A stretch of 64,000 nucleotides of DNA from Chitinophaga barathri (GTDB lineage Bacteria; Bacteroidota; Bacteroidia; Chitinophagales; Chitinophagaceae), in assembly GCF_003807585.1 (NCBI RefSeq), contig NZ_RMBX01000001.1, forward strand, positions 434,001 through 498,000, given 5' to 3'. Position numbers and translations under genes: made by a program. This document shows, one piece after another, positions 37,836 to 46,284 of this stretch. The notes under the pieces were generated by a model, which worked only from the letters and a program-made list of their open reading frames with translations, did not search any database and was not told where the DNA came from. The first letter of the stretch is position 1. The number at the start of each line of letters is the position of its first letter.

Positions 37836-39488
37836 TTAGTTGTAGTCTGGGTTTTGTTTAAGTTCCGCGCCATAGTTAGCGTCGATAGCGGATTGAGGAA
37901 TGGGAAAGAACAGGTGTTTGTCTTTAATGCTGCTCCTGGTGTCGGGCCTGATATTGTATATCCTGACCCTTTCCACGAGATTGCCCATGCGGCAGAGCGT
38001 TCTCCTGCGTGGCTCTTCCACGGTCAGTTCCCGTGCCCGCTCATCCAGGATATAATCGATCGTAACATCGCCGGAACCGATGAGCTTCGCGCCCGCGCGG
38101 GCTCTCACTGCATTGATGTCATCCGCGGCGGGGCCCGGCTCCCCTTTCCGGAAATAAGCTTCGGCACGAAGCAGGTAAGTTTCCGCCAGGCGATACACCA
38201 TCATATCTGTAAATGTTCTGCCTGTTGAGTTGTCGCCGGACTTCGGAAGATTTCCTTCCACCTTACGTATGGTGGGAAACATGTAAAACATAGTATCGTC
38301 CGCGAGTGTTCTTTTTTCTACTATTTTCCCGAAGAAAGTGGACCCCGGGTTGTTGTAAACGAATGTCCTCCGGATATTGTAAGTGGAGTTGCGCATGTCG
38401 TTTTCCCAATTATCTTTCCAGATATCATAAAAGAAATAATTATTGGGTCGTACCCAACCCACTCCCCTGCCCATGGAATCGGCGAGAATGAAGCCCGCCT
38501 TGCCATCGGGCGCCCTGAAGTTGCCGCTGGAATAAAACGGTGCCCATCCGCGGAGGTTATTGTTGCCACCCGTCCCGCCCTGGCCCCCTGGCGTCTGGTC
38601 CTCGATCTGTAGCACATAAATACTTTCAAGATTGCCCGAACTCCTGTTTTGGTTGCCGTTCCTGAAAAGATCGGAGAAAACGTCGCCCGGTTTTGATTTC
38701 TCTGAACCGAACCGGATGGTCATAAGATTGTACAAGCCCGAGTTTATCACCCTCGTAGCCGCTTCTACCGACTTATCGTACATTTCAAGGGAAATATATA
38801 CCTCTGCAAGCAGGTGATCGGCCGCAGCCTTAACGATCCGGCCTTCCCTGGCTTTGGGAACAGTAGCTGGCAGCCACTGCGATGCGAATTCCAGGTCGCG
38901 CACAGCCTGTTCATATGTTTCTTTGCGTGAAGCCCTCGTAAAGTCCGCTTTCGGCGATGAATAAATCGTATCTACCAAGGGAACGCCGCCGTACAGGTTG
39001 GCCAGCAGGTTAAAGGTATAACCCCGGAAAAAACGGGCTTCGGCTATAATGGCATTTCTTTGCGCGTCCGATTTCCAGTAAGCCGCGGCTTCCGGCTTAC
39101 CGGCATAAGCGATAATAGTATTCGCACGAAGCAGCATGGTGCCGTAGGCCCAGTTCCAGTAAAAACCGACCACCAGCTGGGTGGAAGTAAGATAAGTTTC
39201 GTAATTCCGGAAAGGTGCAATGGTCGGGCTGCCGGTAGTGGCAATGTCCGTTCCGAACTGCATGTTGAAATTATGATTGATGCCGTCCGTGTTGGTAAAT
39301 TCGTCGCGCGCGCCCTGGTGTAGCGCAGTAATATAATTTTCAAACCCGATGGAATCCTTCAATACTGCGGTATTGCTCAGGTTGGAAAGCGGCACTTCGT
39401 CCAGCGACTTGCTGCATCCCTGCGAAAATATGATGATCCCGGTTGCCAGGATTATCAGGATTCTTCTTTTTAGGTATTGCGATAACAT
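37836..39488 (-). CDS. SusD/RagB-family glycan-binding lipoprotein (locus A)
   Basis: The 550-residue protein has a lipoprotein signal (IIIFSQGCSKSLDEVPLS, Cys near residue 25) and a SusD fold. Its C-terminal region has the usual blocks MVYRLAETYLLRAEAYFRKG and ILDERARELTVEEPRRRTLC. It is the surface lid for the SusC encoded 18 bp upstream. The pyruvyl-transferase-like protein follows 11 bp downstream. Gly- and Asn-rich stretches near 285-310 (GGQGGTGGNNNLRGW) are a loop characteristic of many SusD binding faces. Confidence 0.94.
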   Translation of the reverse strand: MLSQYLKRRILIILATGIIIFSQGCSKSLDEVPLSNLSNTAVLKDSIGFENYITALHQGARDEFTNTDGINHNFNMQFGTDIATTGSPTIAPFRNYETYLTSTQLVVGFYWNWAYGTMLLRANTIIAYAGKPEAAAYWKSDAQRNAIIAEARFFRGYTFNLLANLYGGVPLVDTIYSSPKADFTRASRKETYEQAVRDLEFASQWLPATVPKAREGRIVKAAADHLLAEVYISLEMYDKSVEAATRVINSGLYNLMTIRFGSEKSKPGDVFSDLFRNGNQNRSSGNLESIYVLQIEDQTPGGQGGTGGNNNLRGWAPFYSSGNFRAPDGKAGFILADSMGRGVGWVRPNNYFFYDIWKDNWENDMRNSTYNIRRTFVYNNPGSTFFGKIVEKRTLADDTMFYMFPTIRKVEGNLPKSGDNSTGRTFTDMMVYRLAETYLLRAEAYFRKGEPGPAADDINAVRARAGAKLIGSGDVTIDYILDERARELTVEEPRRRTLCRMGNLVERVRIYNIRPDTRSSIKDKHLFFPIPQSAIDANYGAELKQNPDYN

Positions 39489-39506
39489 TACTTCCTGTTT
39501 TAAAAG

Positions 39507-42500
39507 TTAGAAGCTTACATTCAGCCCCGCCGCCACACTGCGTGGTGTGGGGAAATATTCACCCTGTGTACTGTACCCGCTTTCGGGGTCAGGACCGATC
39601 CAGTCGGTGAGCGTATAAAGGTTCCTTCCACTAACGTAAATGCGCAGCGAGTTGACCCCGAACCGCTCCAGCGTTTTTTTCGGCACTTCGTAGCTGAGGG
39701 ACACATCCTGTAAGCGGATAAAATCCCTGCTCATGTAATAACCGTGCAAAAAGGGATTGGTATACACCAGCGAAGGACGCGTTGTTGATTTATTTTCCTC
39801 CGTCCACCAGCCTGCATCGAGCATATTCACCGCGCGGCCGGGATAGTTATTGCCCAGGGAACTGCCGGTGAAATCCAGCTGGTTGAAGCTTTTGATCCAG
39901 CCCTGCATGGCGTTCACAAATATGGAAAGTGAAAAGTCTTTATACCTGAAATTATTCGTGATCCCCCAGCGGTATTTGGGCTCCAGCTGGCCGATCACTT
40001 TCCGGTCGGCAGTATTGATGGTCTTATCGCCGTTAACGTCCCTGAGCCTTACAAACCCGGGCTTGTAGCCCGTCGGCAGTACGTCGCCTTCCTGGTAGAT
40101 ACCGTCCTGCTCATAATCATACGCTACAAAAACCGGCTCCCCGATAAACCATTTGTTGGCCACGTCGTTGTCCTCTTTACCATCTCCGTCTATATCCGAG
40201 TTGTAAAGATGCACCAGTTTGTTTTTGTTAGTTGAAAAAACGGCGTTGGTGTTCCATTCAAAATTTTTCCGCTGGATGTTCGCGCTGTTGATCGTGATCT
40301 CAATACCCCGGTTGTTTGTTTCACCGAGATTGGTCAGGATGCTTGTATAACCGGTCATGATGGGTATGGACCTTCGTACGATAAGATTCTTCGTTTTTAT
40401 ATTATATCCTTCAATCGTGGCTGCCAGGCGGCCATCAAAAAACTCGGCGTCCAATGCCAGGTTGGCCGTGGCGGTGGTTTCCCACTTAAGGTCCGGGTTC
40501 GCGATGGAAACTGGATAAACGCCTGTGGAGGTAGAACCGCCGTCCCCATAAACATATTGATTGGAAGCCGACAGGCTCAGCGATTGGTAAGGTCCGATCG
40601 CCTGGTTGCCCACTGAACCATAAGAAGCCCGCAGCTTAAGAGAATTGACGAAAGTTACCGGCTTGAAAAATTGCTCGTCGGACAATATCCATGCAAAGGC
40701 AGCGGAAGGGAACGTTGCATACTTATTGTTCTCCGCAAAAACTGAACTGCCATCCCTCCGCGCGGTAAAAGTAAAAATGTACCGGGAAAGCAATTCATAG
40801 TTCAGCCTGGCCATGGAGGAAACACCGTCTGTCTGTTCCGCATCGGATGTGACCGTTTGTACTTCTCCCAACGTAAGACTGTTCCACTTCAGCGCAGGAT
40901 TGGCGAGCGGGGAGGCGTTGGCAGTGGTGTTTTCCAATTGCGTATGAGTTTGCCCGTACAGCAACGTAACGTCAAACGCATGATTCTCATTAATTCTTTT
41001 TTTGTAGGTCAGGATATTCTCAAACACCCAATCGAAGTTTTCCTGGTTAAACTTGCTGGCACTCGTAGTATTGGAATTCATCTTTTTGTCCTGGGCAAAA
41101 AAATTGTAGTTATGACGCCAGCGGTAGTTGGGAGAATAGTTGAAGCGGTAGCTCAAACCAGGAACGCCGGGAAGATTGAGCAACGCGTAAAAATTCGTGA
41201 AAAGGTTGTGGTACGCCTCCTCATTTTCGGTCAGCAACGCCGCCCTCATGGGATTTAAAACCAGCTGTTCCTCGGGTACCGGGAACCTCGTCGGATCGCC
41301 GTCATCGTAATACAGGCGCCCATATGGGCTTGTGTGATATGCGTAATGTACGGCGGCTTCCTTGCCGGACAAATCCCGTTTGATATAAGTTGAATGCAGG
41401 CCAAGCGTCAGCCAGCTGGTGATCTTGTTCTCGATATTCGCCCGCAGCGAGATCCTTTTCTGGTTATCGTTATAGATCAGCCCTTTTTCGTCGGTATAAG
41501 AAGCGGAAAGGAAATAATTCGTTGCTTTCGAGCGGCCTGATACGTTCAGGTCGTAGGTGGCAACCCTTCCCTGCTGGGCGATTTCCTCCCAGGGATCGAC
41601 GGTGTGGCCGGCCTGGTAGTTTTCCGCTTCGGAAGACTGCAGATATTTTTCGATCTGAGCCGGGTCGCTTTCCAGCCCGCTTTGTTTCCGCCAATCCAGC
41701 AGTGCCTGGATATAACGCTCCGGTGAAAGTGTTTTCAGTTTGTAGCTCCATCCGGAAAAGCCCTGGAATACATTAGCGCGGATAACCGGCTTTTCCGATT
41801 TCCCTTTTTTGGAAGTGATAAGGATCACGCCGTTGGCCGCTCTTGAACCGTAAATTGCCGCTGCGCTGGCATCTTTCAGTACTTCCATGGATTCGATATC
41901 GTTCGGGTTGATGTCTGCCAGGCTGCTGTTGAACTGAATACCGTCTACAATGATCAGGGGATTATTACCGCCATTCAGGGATTTTGTACCCCTGATGAGG
42001 ATAGATCCTCCCTGGCCGGGGCGGCCGTTATCCACGAATTGCACGCCGGCGATCCGCCCCCTCAATGCCTGGCTGACGTTGGTGGTAGGCAGATTTTCCA
42101 TCTGCTTCATGTCCACCTTGGAAATGGCGCCGGTTACATTTCGTTTGTTCTGCGCGCCATAGCCTACCACTACCACCTCACCCATCCTGGTGTTGGAAGC
42201 GGCCAATGTTACCTGCAAAGCCTGACGGTTATCGACGGGCACTTCCTGCATGCTGTATCCGACAATACTAAAAACCAGTACTGCGGACCCGCTGGCAACG
42301 TTAATTGAAAATCCTCCCTGTTCGTTTGAAATAGTGCCGTTCTTCGTGCCTTTCTCCAAAATGCTGACGCCGGGAAGCGTCTCGCCATGCTCGCCTTTCA
42401 CTGAGCCTTTGACCGTAAGTGCGGCAACTTCGCTGATGGCATGGCTTTCGGGAAGGCCCTGCGATGATTTGCCTCCGTCCTGTTCTCTTTTCAGCAACAG

Positions 42501-42878
42501 GATGGTGTTATTCCGCACGGTGTATCGCAGATCTGTCTGGTAAAGCAATAAAGCCAGGGTATAGCCAACTGACCTTTCAGCCCGGCTCAACACTAGTTTA
42601 TCGTAAACATTCACCTGCGATTCAACGTAGGCAAACCTGTAACTGGTCTGTTCCTCGATTTGCCTTAGTGCGCTCAGCAGCGGCTGCTTTTTCAGCGCCA
42701 CGGTCACTTTAACGTCGTTAACACCCTGCGCGCTTCCGGGAGAAGCGGTCAACAGCTGTATACTGAACAGGACACCGGCGATGGTGAGACAACCCAGTTT
42801 CATAAGTGAATACCATTTTCGAGGAAAAATAGTTAGGGCAAGAGGAAGGAAACGCTTCCCCCAGTCAATAAATTTCAT
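39507..42878 (-). CDS. SusC/RagA-family TonB-dependent transducer with STN domain (locus A)
   Basis: The 1123-residue transporter has a long start (MKFIDWGKRFLPLALTIFPR) with the signal core near 28-45. An STN domain at about 60-125 follows, then a carboxypeptidase-regulatory-like domain (155-230), a plug (250-350, with ASAAAIYGSRAANGVILIT) and the barrel. The STN domain contacts FecR, so binding of the glycan outside can release the sigma factor. The FecR gene is immediately upstream, 82 bp away. This is the usual SusC-type transenvelope signalling arrangement. The gap carries an opposite-strand hairpin and T-run at 42923-42958, discussed as a possible antisense RNA. Confidence 0.96.
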   Translation of the reverse strand: MKFIDWGKRFLPLALTIFPRKWYSLMKLGCLTIAGVLFSIQLLTASPGSAQGVNDVKVTVALKKQPLLSALRQIEEQTSYRFAYVESQVNVYDKLVLSRAERSVGYTLALLLYQTDLRYTVRNNTILLLKREQDGGKSSQGLPESHAISEVAALTVKGSVKGEHGETLPGVSILEKGTKNGTISNEQGGFSINVASGSAVLVFSIVGYSMQEVPVDNRQALQVTLAASNTRMGEVVVVGYGAQNKRNVTGAISKVDMKQMENLPTTNVSQALRGRIAGVQFVDNGRPGQGGSILIRGTKSLNGGNNPLIIVDGIQFNSSLADINPNDIESMEVLKDASAAAIYGSRAANGVILITSKKGKSEKPVIRANVFQGFSGWSYKLKTLSPERYIQALLDWRKQSGLESDPAQIEKYLQSSEAENYQAGHTVDPWEEIAQQGRVATYDLNVSGRSKATNYFLSASYTDEKGLIYNDNQKRISLRANIENKITSWLTLGLHSTYIKRDLSGKEAAVHYAYHTSPYGRLYYDDGDPTRFPVPEEQLVLNPMRAALLTENEEAYHNLFTNFYALLNLPGVPGLSYRFNYSPNYRWRHNYNFFAQDKKMNSNTTSASKFNQENFDWVFENILTYKKRINENHAFDVTLLYGQTHTQLENTTANASPLANPALKWNSLTLGEVQTVTSDAEQTDGVSSMARLNYELLSRYIFTFTARRDGSSVFAENNKYATFPSAAFAWILSDEQFFKPVTFVNSLKLRASYGSVGNQAIGPYQSLSLSASNQYVYGDGGSTSTGVYPVSIANPDLKWETTATANLALDAEFFDGRLAATIEGYNIKTKNLIVRRSIPIMTGYTSILTNLGETNNRGIEITINSANIQRKNFEWNTNAVFSTNKNKLVHLYNSDIDGDGKEDNDVANKWFIGEPVFVAYDYEQDGIYQEGDVLPTGYKPGFVRLRDVNGDKTINTADRKVIGQLEPKYRWGITNNFRYKDFSLSIFVNAMQGWIKSFNQLDFTGSSLGNNYPGRAVNMLDAGWWTEENKSTTRPSLVYTNPFLHGYYMSRDFIRLQDVSLSYEVPKKTLERFGVNSLRIYVSGRNLYTLTDWIGPDPESGYSTQGEYFPTPRSVAAGLNVSF

Positions 42879-42885
42879 AACTTTG
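42878..42885 (+). promoter_or_regulatory. TAnnTTTG element on the strand opposite to susC (locus A)
   Basis: TAACTTTG at 42878-42885 fits the Bacteroidota -7 element TAnnTTTG on the plus strand. It overlaps the first base of the susC start codon read the other way. No convincing -33 TTTG lies 19-21 bp upstream, so promoter activity is not certain. Confidence 0.35.
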
Positions 42886-42891
42886 GAATGT

Positions 42892-42958
42892 TTTAAATGT
42901 TATCGTAGATATTTAAACGCACGGCTGCTTTGATTCCACTCGGGCAGCCATTTTTTTT
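42892..42958 (+). ncRNA. Predicted antisense RNA to the susC leader (locus A)
   Basis: A plus-strand RNA starting about 7 nt after the element at 42878-42885 and ending at the T-run at 42958 would be about 67 nt. It would be fully complementary to the susC leader and the fecR-susC gap. The same design occurs in loci B and C. In Bacteroides, DonS-type cis-antisense RNAs lie in the same place. Start point is inferred. Confidence 0.35.
42923..42958 (+). terminator. Plus-strand terminator in the fecR-susC gap (locus A)
   Basis: GGCTGCTT (42923-42930) pairs with GGGCAGCC (42942-42949), 8 bp with two G-T pairs, loop 11 nt. Eight T residues follow at 42951-42958. All neighbouring genes are on the other strand. 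Confidence 0.55.
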
Positions 42959-42960
42959 AG

Positions 42961-43986
42961 TCAATTAACGCATCCTTCGCCATTTATTTTGATTGATTTG
43001 TCGCTTTCTGCTTTCCAACTGGTATTGGTCAATGTTGTGATCACGTCCATCACCTGCTTCAACCCCGCGTCCTTTCCTGCAAAGCGTGCCGTGAACCTAC
43101 AATTACCGGTTGCATTCCCTTCAAACTGAACCTGCACGTTGAAGTGCGTGGAAATTTTTGCCATGGCCTCTTCCAGCGTTACATTGTCGAAAAACAGTTC
43201 CTGCAGCCGCCAGTTGGCAACCATTTCCCCGTCCACTTTTGATATCTCAGCCCGGATGCTTTTCCGGCCCACTACCAGCTGTTCGCCGGCAGACAGAAGG
43301 CCGAGCACAGTATCCTCACCTTTCTGTACCTGCACTTTCCCCGTGGACACCGTAACGACCACGCCGCTATCACCGCCATAGGCCCTTACATTGAAGGAAG
43401 TACCCAATACCCGCGTGGTTAAGCCTTCACTATGTACAAGGAACGGCCGGGAATGGTCATTTTTCACTTCAAAGTATGCCTCGCCGTGGAGGTATACTTC
43501 CCTCGTTTTTCCAGCGAACCCGGCAGGGTATTCAAGAGTGCTTTGCCGGTTGAGCGTTACCACCGTGCCATCAGGCAGCGTTACCGTTCGTGGCTGCAAG
43601 ACGCTTTCACTGAGCACCATTTGTTGCGTGACCTGTTTTCCCGAGGGAGAAAAGATGAATAATGCCGTCAAGCCAACGATGAAAAGCAGGGATGCCGCCA
43701 CTGCCAGGCGTTTCCAGTTAAATGGCCTCCGGGAAGCGATGCGATGGTAGTCCAATGTATCCTTTTCCTTCTGTTTGAGAAGGTTCTGATAAAGCATATC
43801 CCAATCGGGTGCGTTGCCGTCCTGCATGGCCGGCGCATCCCAGAACTGCCGGAGGTCCAGCTCTCGCAGCCGTTCGTCGGGAAGACGGTCCAGCAAGGCC
43901 CAGAACTCCCTTAACTCATCTGCATTGATGGTGTGATGGAAATACTTGTCGAGAAGGTGCTGTATTCTTTGAATATCGTGTGACAT
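42961..43986 (-). CDS. FecR-family anti-sigma factor (locus A)
   Basis: The 341-residue protein is an inner-membrane anti-sigma factor. It has a cytoplasmic N-terminus (about 1-90) that holds the sigma factor, one membrane helix (about 93-112, LAVAASLLFIVGLTALFIF), and a periplasmic FecR domain (about 125-235, with VTLPDGTVVTLNRQSTLEYP). The C-terminal DUF4974 domain (about 265-341) has the usual FDNVTLEEAMAKISTHFNVQ. It senses the STN domain of the partner SusC. It follows the sigma gene by 45 bp and precedes susC by 82 bp. Confidence 0.95.
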   Translation of the reverse strand: MSHDIQRIQHLLDKYFHHTINADELREFWALLDRLPDERLRELDLRQFWDAPAMQDGNAPDWDMLYQNLLKQKEKDTLDYHRIASRRPFNWKRLAVAASLLFIVGLTALFIFSPSGKQVTQQMVLSESVLQPRTVTLPDGTVVTLNRQSTLEYPAGFAGKTREVYLHGEAYFEVKNDHSRPFLVHSEGLTTRVLGTSFNVRAYGGDSGVVVTVSTGKVQVQKGEDTVLGLLSAGEQLVVGRKSIRAEISKVDGEMVANWRLQELFFDNVTLEEAMAKISTHFNVQVQFEGNATGNCRFTARFAGKDAGLKQVMDVITTLTNTSWKAESDKSIKINGEGCVN

Positions 43987-44031
43987 ATCATGCGCTTACA
44001 GGAATAAGACGCAGAATTGAACCGGCAGGTA

Positions 44032-44595
44032 CTATAGAAAACTGAAAAATTTTATGATATCCTGGCTTTTAAGGTAACTCCGCACCGTTTTCAGTGCTTC
44101 CACCACGGTATTGCGGACGGTATGGCGGGATAAGTTGAGCCTGACGGCGATCTCTTCGTGAGAAAAGCCATAATCGCGGCTGAGAGAGAAGATAAGCCGG
44201 CGCTGAGGGGATAACTGTTCCATCGCCTTATGCAGTACCAGCTGGTATTCCCTTTCAATAACAGCCTGGTCCAATGCGGATTCTCCTGCCATCAGCTCCC
44301 TTTCTATCAATTCCTGCAAACGCTTGTGCCTGGAGGCAACCCTTAAAAAATCCAGGGCCTTGTTGCAGGCTACCTTTTGTATAAACCCTTCGAAATTCCG
44401 GATTTCGGTGATAAAATCGCGGCCCATCCAGATTTTCAGGAATACATCCGTCAATATTTCCTCGGAAATTTCCTTTGATTTTGTGATGCGGAAAATATAG
44501 TTGTACAATTTGACCTTATACGCTTCGAACAATGTACGGAAGGCTTTTTCGTTGCCCTGCGCTATCTCATGAAGCAAAATACTTTCATTACTCAT
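44032..44595 (-). CDS. ECF-type RNA polymerase sigma factor (locus A)
   Basis: The 187-residue protein has sigma region 2 (about 15-85, with LFEAYKVKLYNYIFRITKSK) and region 4 (about 120-180, with DYGFSHEEIAVRLNLSRHTV for promoter -35 contact). I chose the ATG at 44595, which opens MSNESILLHEIAQGNEKAFR, the usual start for this family. The longer frame to 44658 adds 21 residues with no sigma features. It is the first gene of locus A and is presumably held inactive by FecR until the glycan is bound. It would activate its own SusC-led transcript. Confidence 0.94.
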   Translation of the reverse strand: MSNESILLHEIAQGNEKAFRTLFEAYKVKLYNYIFRITKSKEISEEILTDVFLKIWMGRDFITEIRNFEGFIQKVACNKALDFLRVASRHKRLQELIERELMAGESALDQAVIEREYQLVLHKAMEQLSPQRRLIFSLSRDYGFSHEEIAVRLNLSRHTVRNTVVEALKTVRSYLKSQDIIKFFSFL

Positions 44596-44713
44596 GGAAA
44601 GGCGATTAAACGTGGATACTGGGACTAAAATAACAATTCTTAGCGGGTTTAACAGCAATAATTCCTATACGGCAATTTGACCAGGTATTAATATCTGCTA
44701 TGGAGCCATAAAC

Positions 44714-44743
44714 AACGATCCCGGCAAGACTACCGGGATCGTT
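44714..44743 (-). terminator. Terminator hairpin between loci A and B
   Basis: AACGATCCCGG (44714-44724) and CCGGGATCGTT (44733-44743) form a perfect 11-bp stem with an 8-nt loop, 51 bp after the GH28-like stop codon. The T-rich stretch after it on the minus strand is weak (GTTTATGG), so termination may be incomplete. Confidence 0.7.
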
Positions 44744-44794
44744 ACACTTACAGGTATATTTACTACACATACAAAAACAAATCCGTTACCTGGA

Positions 44795-46129
44795 TTATTG
44801 CATCTTTTCACCGTTCAGCTGAAGCCCGGACTTCGTTACCCCGCTGATTCCGGTCAACCTGTATGGCGCACTATTGTCTCTCCCTGTCACAAAGCGAACG
44901 TTGTTCAAAATAACTTCTTTCCCCTCTGACATCTGCAATAGCGGTTGATGATCAAGCCTTTCCAGAGTAATATTTGTCAACGAAATTTTAGAGAAGTTTC
45001 TGGCGTTGAAAAAGCCGGTTGAAGAAAGTTTTGCCCCTTCAAAAGATCCAGGAGCTGAACCGGCTCTTTCCCGGAAGCGGAACTGGCTGCCACTGATCTC
45101 CAGCACCAGGCTTTGATCCAGATCCCCGATTATATTAAATGCACTGAGCAATCCTTTGGCCCTGATATTTTCAAAACGGATGCTTGTGACAGGCTGCCCG
45201 GTTTGCCATAGTCCTTCCTGGAAATTATAATTGTAAAGATGGTCTACATTTTCGATTTCCACATCCCGAACAACCCAGTTACCGCTTTTGAGCACCGGGT
45301 GTTCATCCTTCGGTGAAAAATGAACGAAGGCGGAAAGCATGTTCGTCCGGCGTTGTATTTTGTGCATGTATTCCCCGGGGCCCCAGATCTTGCATCTTTC
45401 CACTCGTAAGCCGAGGCAGCCGATGCGGAATCCGTTGCAGGAAGTGTTCACCTTGCAATCAGTGATCACAAAGTCACGGTTGTCGTTCCCCGCAAATGCA
45501 TCATCCCCCGTACGAAAGTCACAGCCTGAAACTGTGAATGAGCTGCAAAACCGTGTATGCAGCCCGTCATGGCCACCCAGTATGGTGACGCCGGTAACTT
45601 TCCCCCCGCTGCAATTGCGGCAGTTGATAGCCCAGTTTGCGGAATTTTTTATCGTAATTCCATCGATCACTATCTGTTGGCAATCGATGAGCCGGATGCA
45701 ATGCGGTCCCCGAAACCCTTCTTCTCCTTTAGGATTGTAACAGTCCACCCCGTCGATCGTGCCACCGCCGGTAATGGCCACATCCGAAAGCCCTTTACCG
45801 TAAATAAAAGCGTCGTTCCGATAATCTGCATATTTATCGCTGCCTTTCAGCAATGCCCCCTTATCCAGCTGTAACCGCACCTTGCTTTTCAGGGTGATGC
45901 TGCCGCAAAGGTATTCTCCGGGAGCTAATACTACGGTTCCTCCTCCAGCCCCAGCGCAGGAATCAATTGCTTGCTGAATCATCTGTGTTGACAGGGAAGT
46001 TACATCCGGCTTCAAAGTTATGCGCAGCCCCGATTGTGCACCCGCCTGCAGGCAGGTGATTAAAACAAGCAGTCCTGCGTAGAATAAAACATGAAGGAAC
46101 CTTTTACATTCGTTGATCATAGGTCGCAT
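44795..46129 (-). CDS. GH28-like right-handed beta-helix enzyme, secreted (locus B)
   Basis: The 444-residue exported protein has a signal peptide near residues 7-32. The body is a right-handed beta-helix of the GH28 type (polygalacturonase/rhamnogalacturonase), with repeated ITGGGTIDG and SxxFTVSGC turns. The GDD pair is present as Asp209-Asp210, and Asp188 in GHDGLHTR matches the first catalytic Asp of the family. The usual GHG histidine is replaced: the equivalent segment reads SCNGFRIGCLG (Asn near 232). The canonical RIK motif is not clear. It may be an atypical glycan hydrolase. The start is uncertain among ATGs at 46168, 46129 and 46120. It is the last gene of locus B. Confidence 0.78.
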   Translation of the reverse strand: MRPMINECKRFLHVLFYAGLLVLITCLQAGAQSGLRITLKPDVTSLSTQMIQQAIDSCAGAGGGTVVLAPGEYLCGSITLKSKVRLQLDKGALLKGSDKYADYRNDAFIYGKGLSDVAITGGGTIDGVDCYNPKGEEGFRGPHCIRLIDCQQIVIDGITIKNSANWAINCRNCSGGKVTGVTILGGHDGLHTRFCSSFTVSGCDFRTGDDAFAGNDNRDFVITDCKVNTSCNGFRIGCLGLRVERCKIWGPGEYMHKIQRRTNMLSAFVHFSPKDEHPVLKSGNWVVRDVEIENVDHLYNYNFQEGLWQTGQPVTSIRFENIRAKGLLSAFNIIGDLDQSLVLEISGSQFRFRERAGSAPGSFEGAKLSSTGFFNARNFSKISLTNITLERLDHQPLLQMSEGKEVILNNVRFVTGRDNSAPYRLTGISGVTKSGLQLNGEKMQ

Positions 46130-46284
46130 GATTGTCCATTTTACGTTAGCATGTTGGCATTTGAGCATAGCTCATTGTTAAAATTTCCCCCTGCGATTAA
46201 CAGCACTGGGGTACCGCTATGTAGCCAGTTCGTTCGCATATGATGGCGGCGATACGCCTTTATTAAAGAGCAGCGCTATATCTG

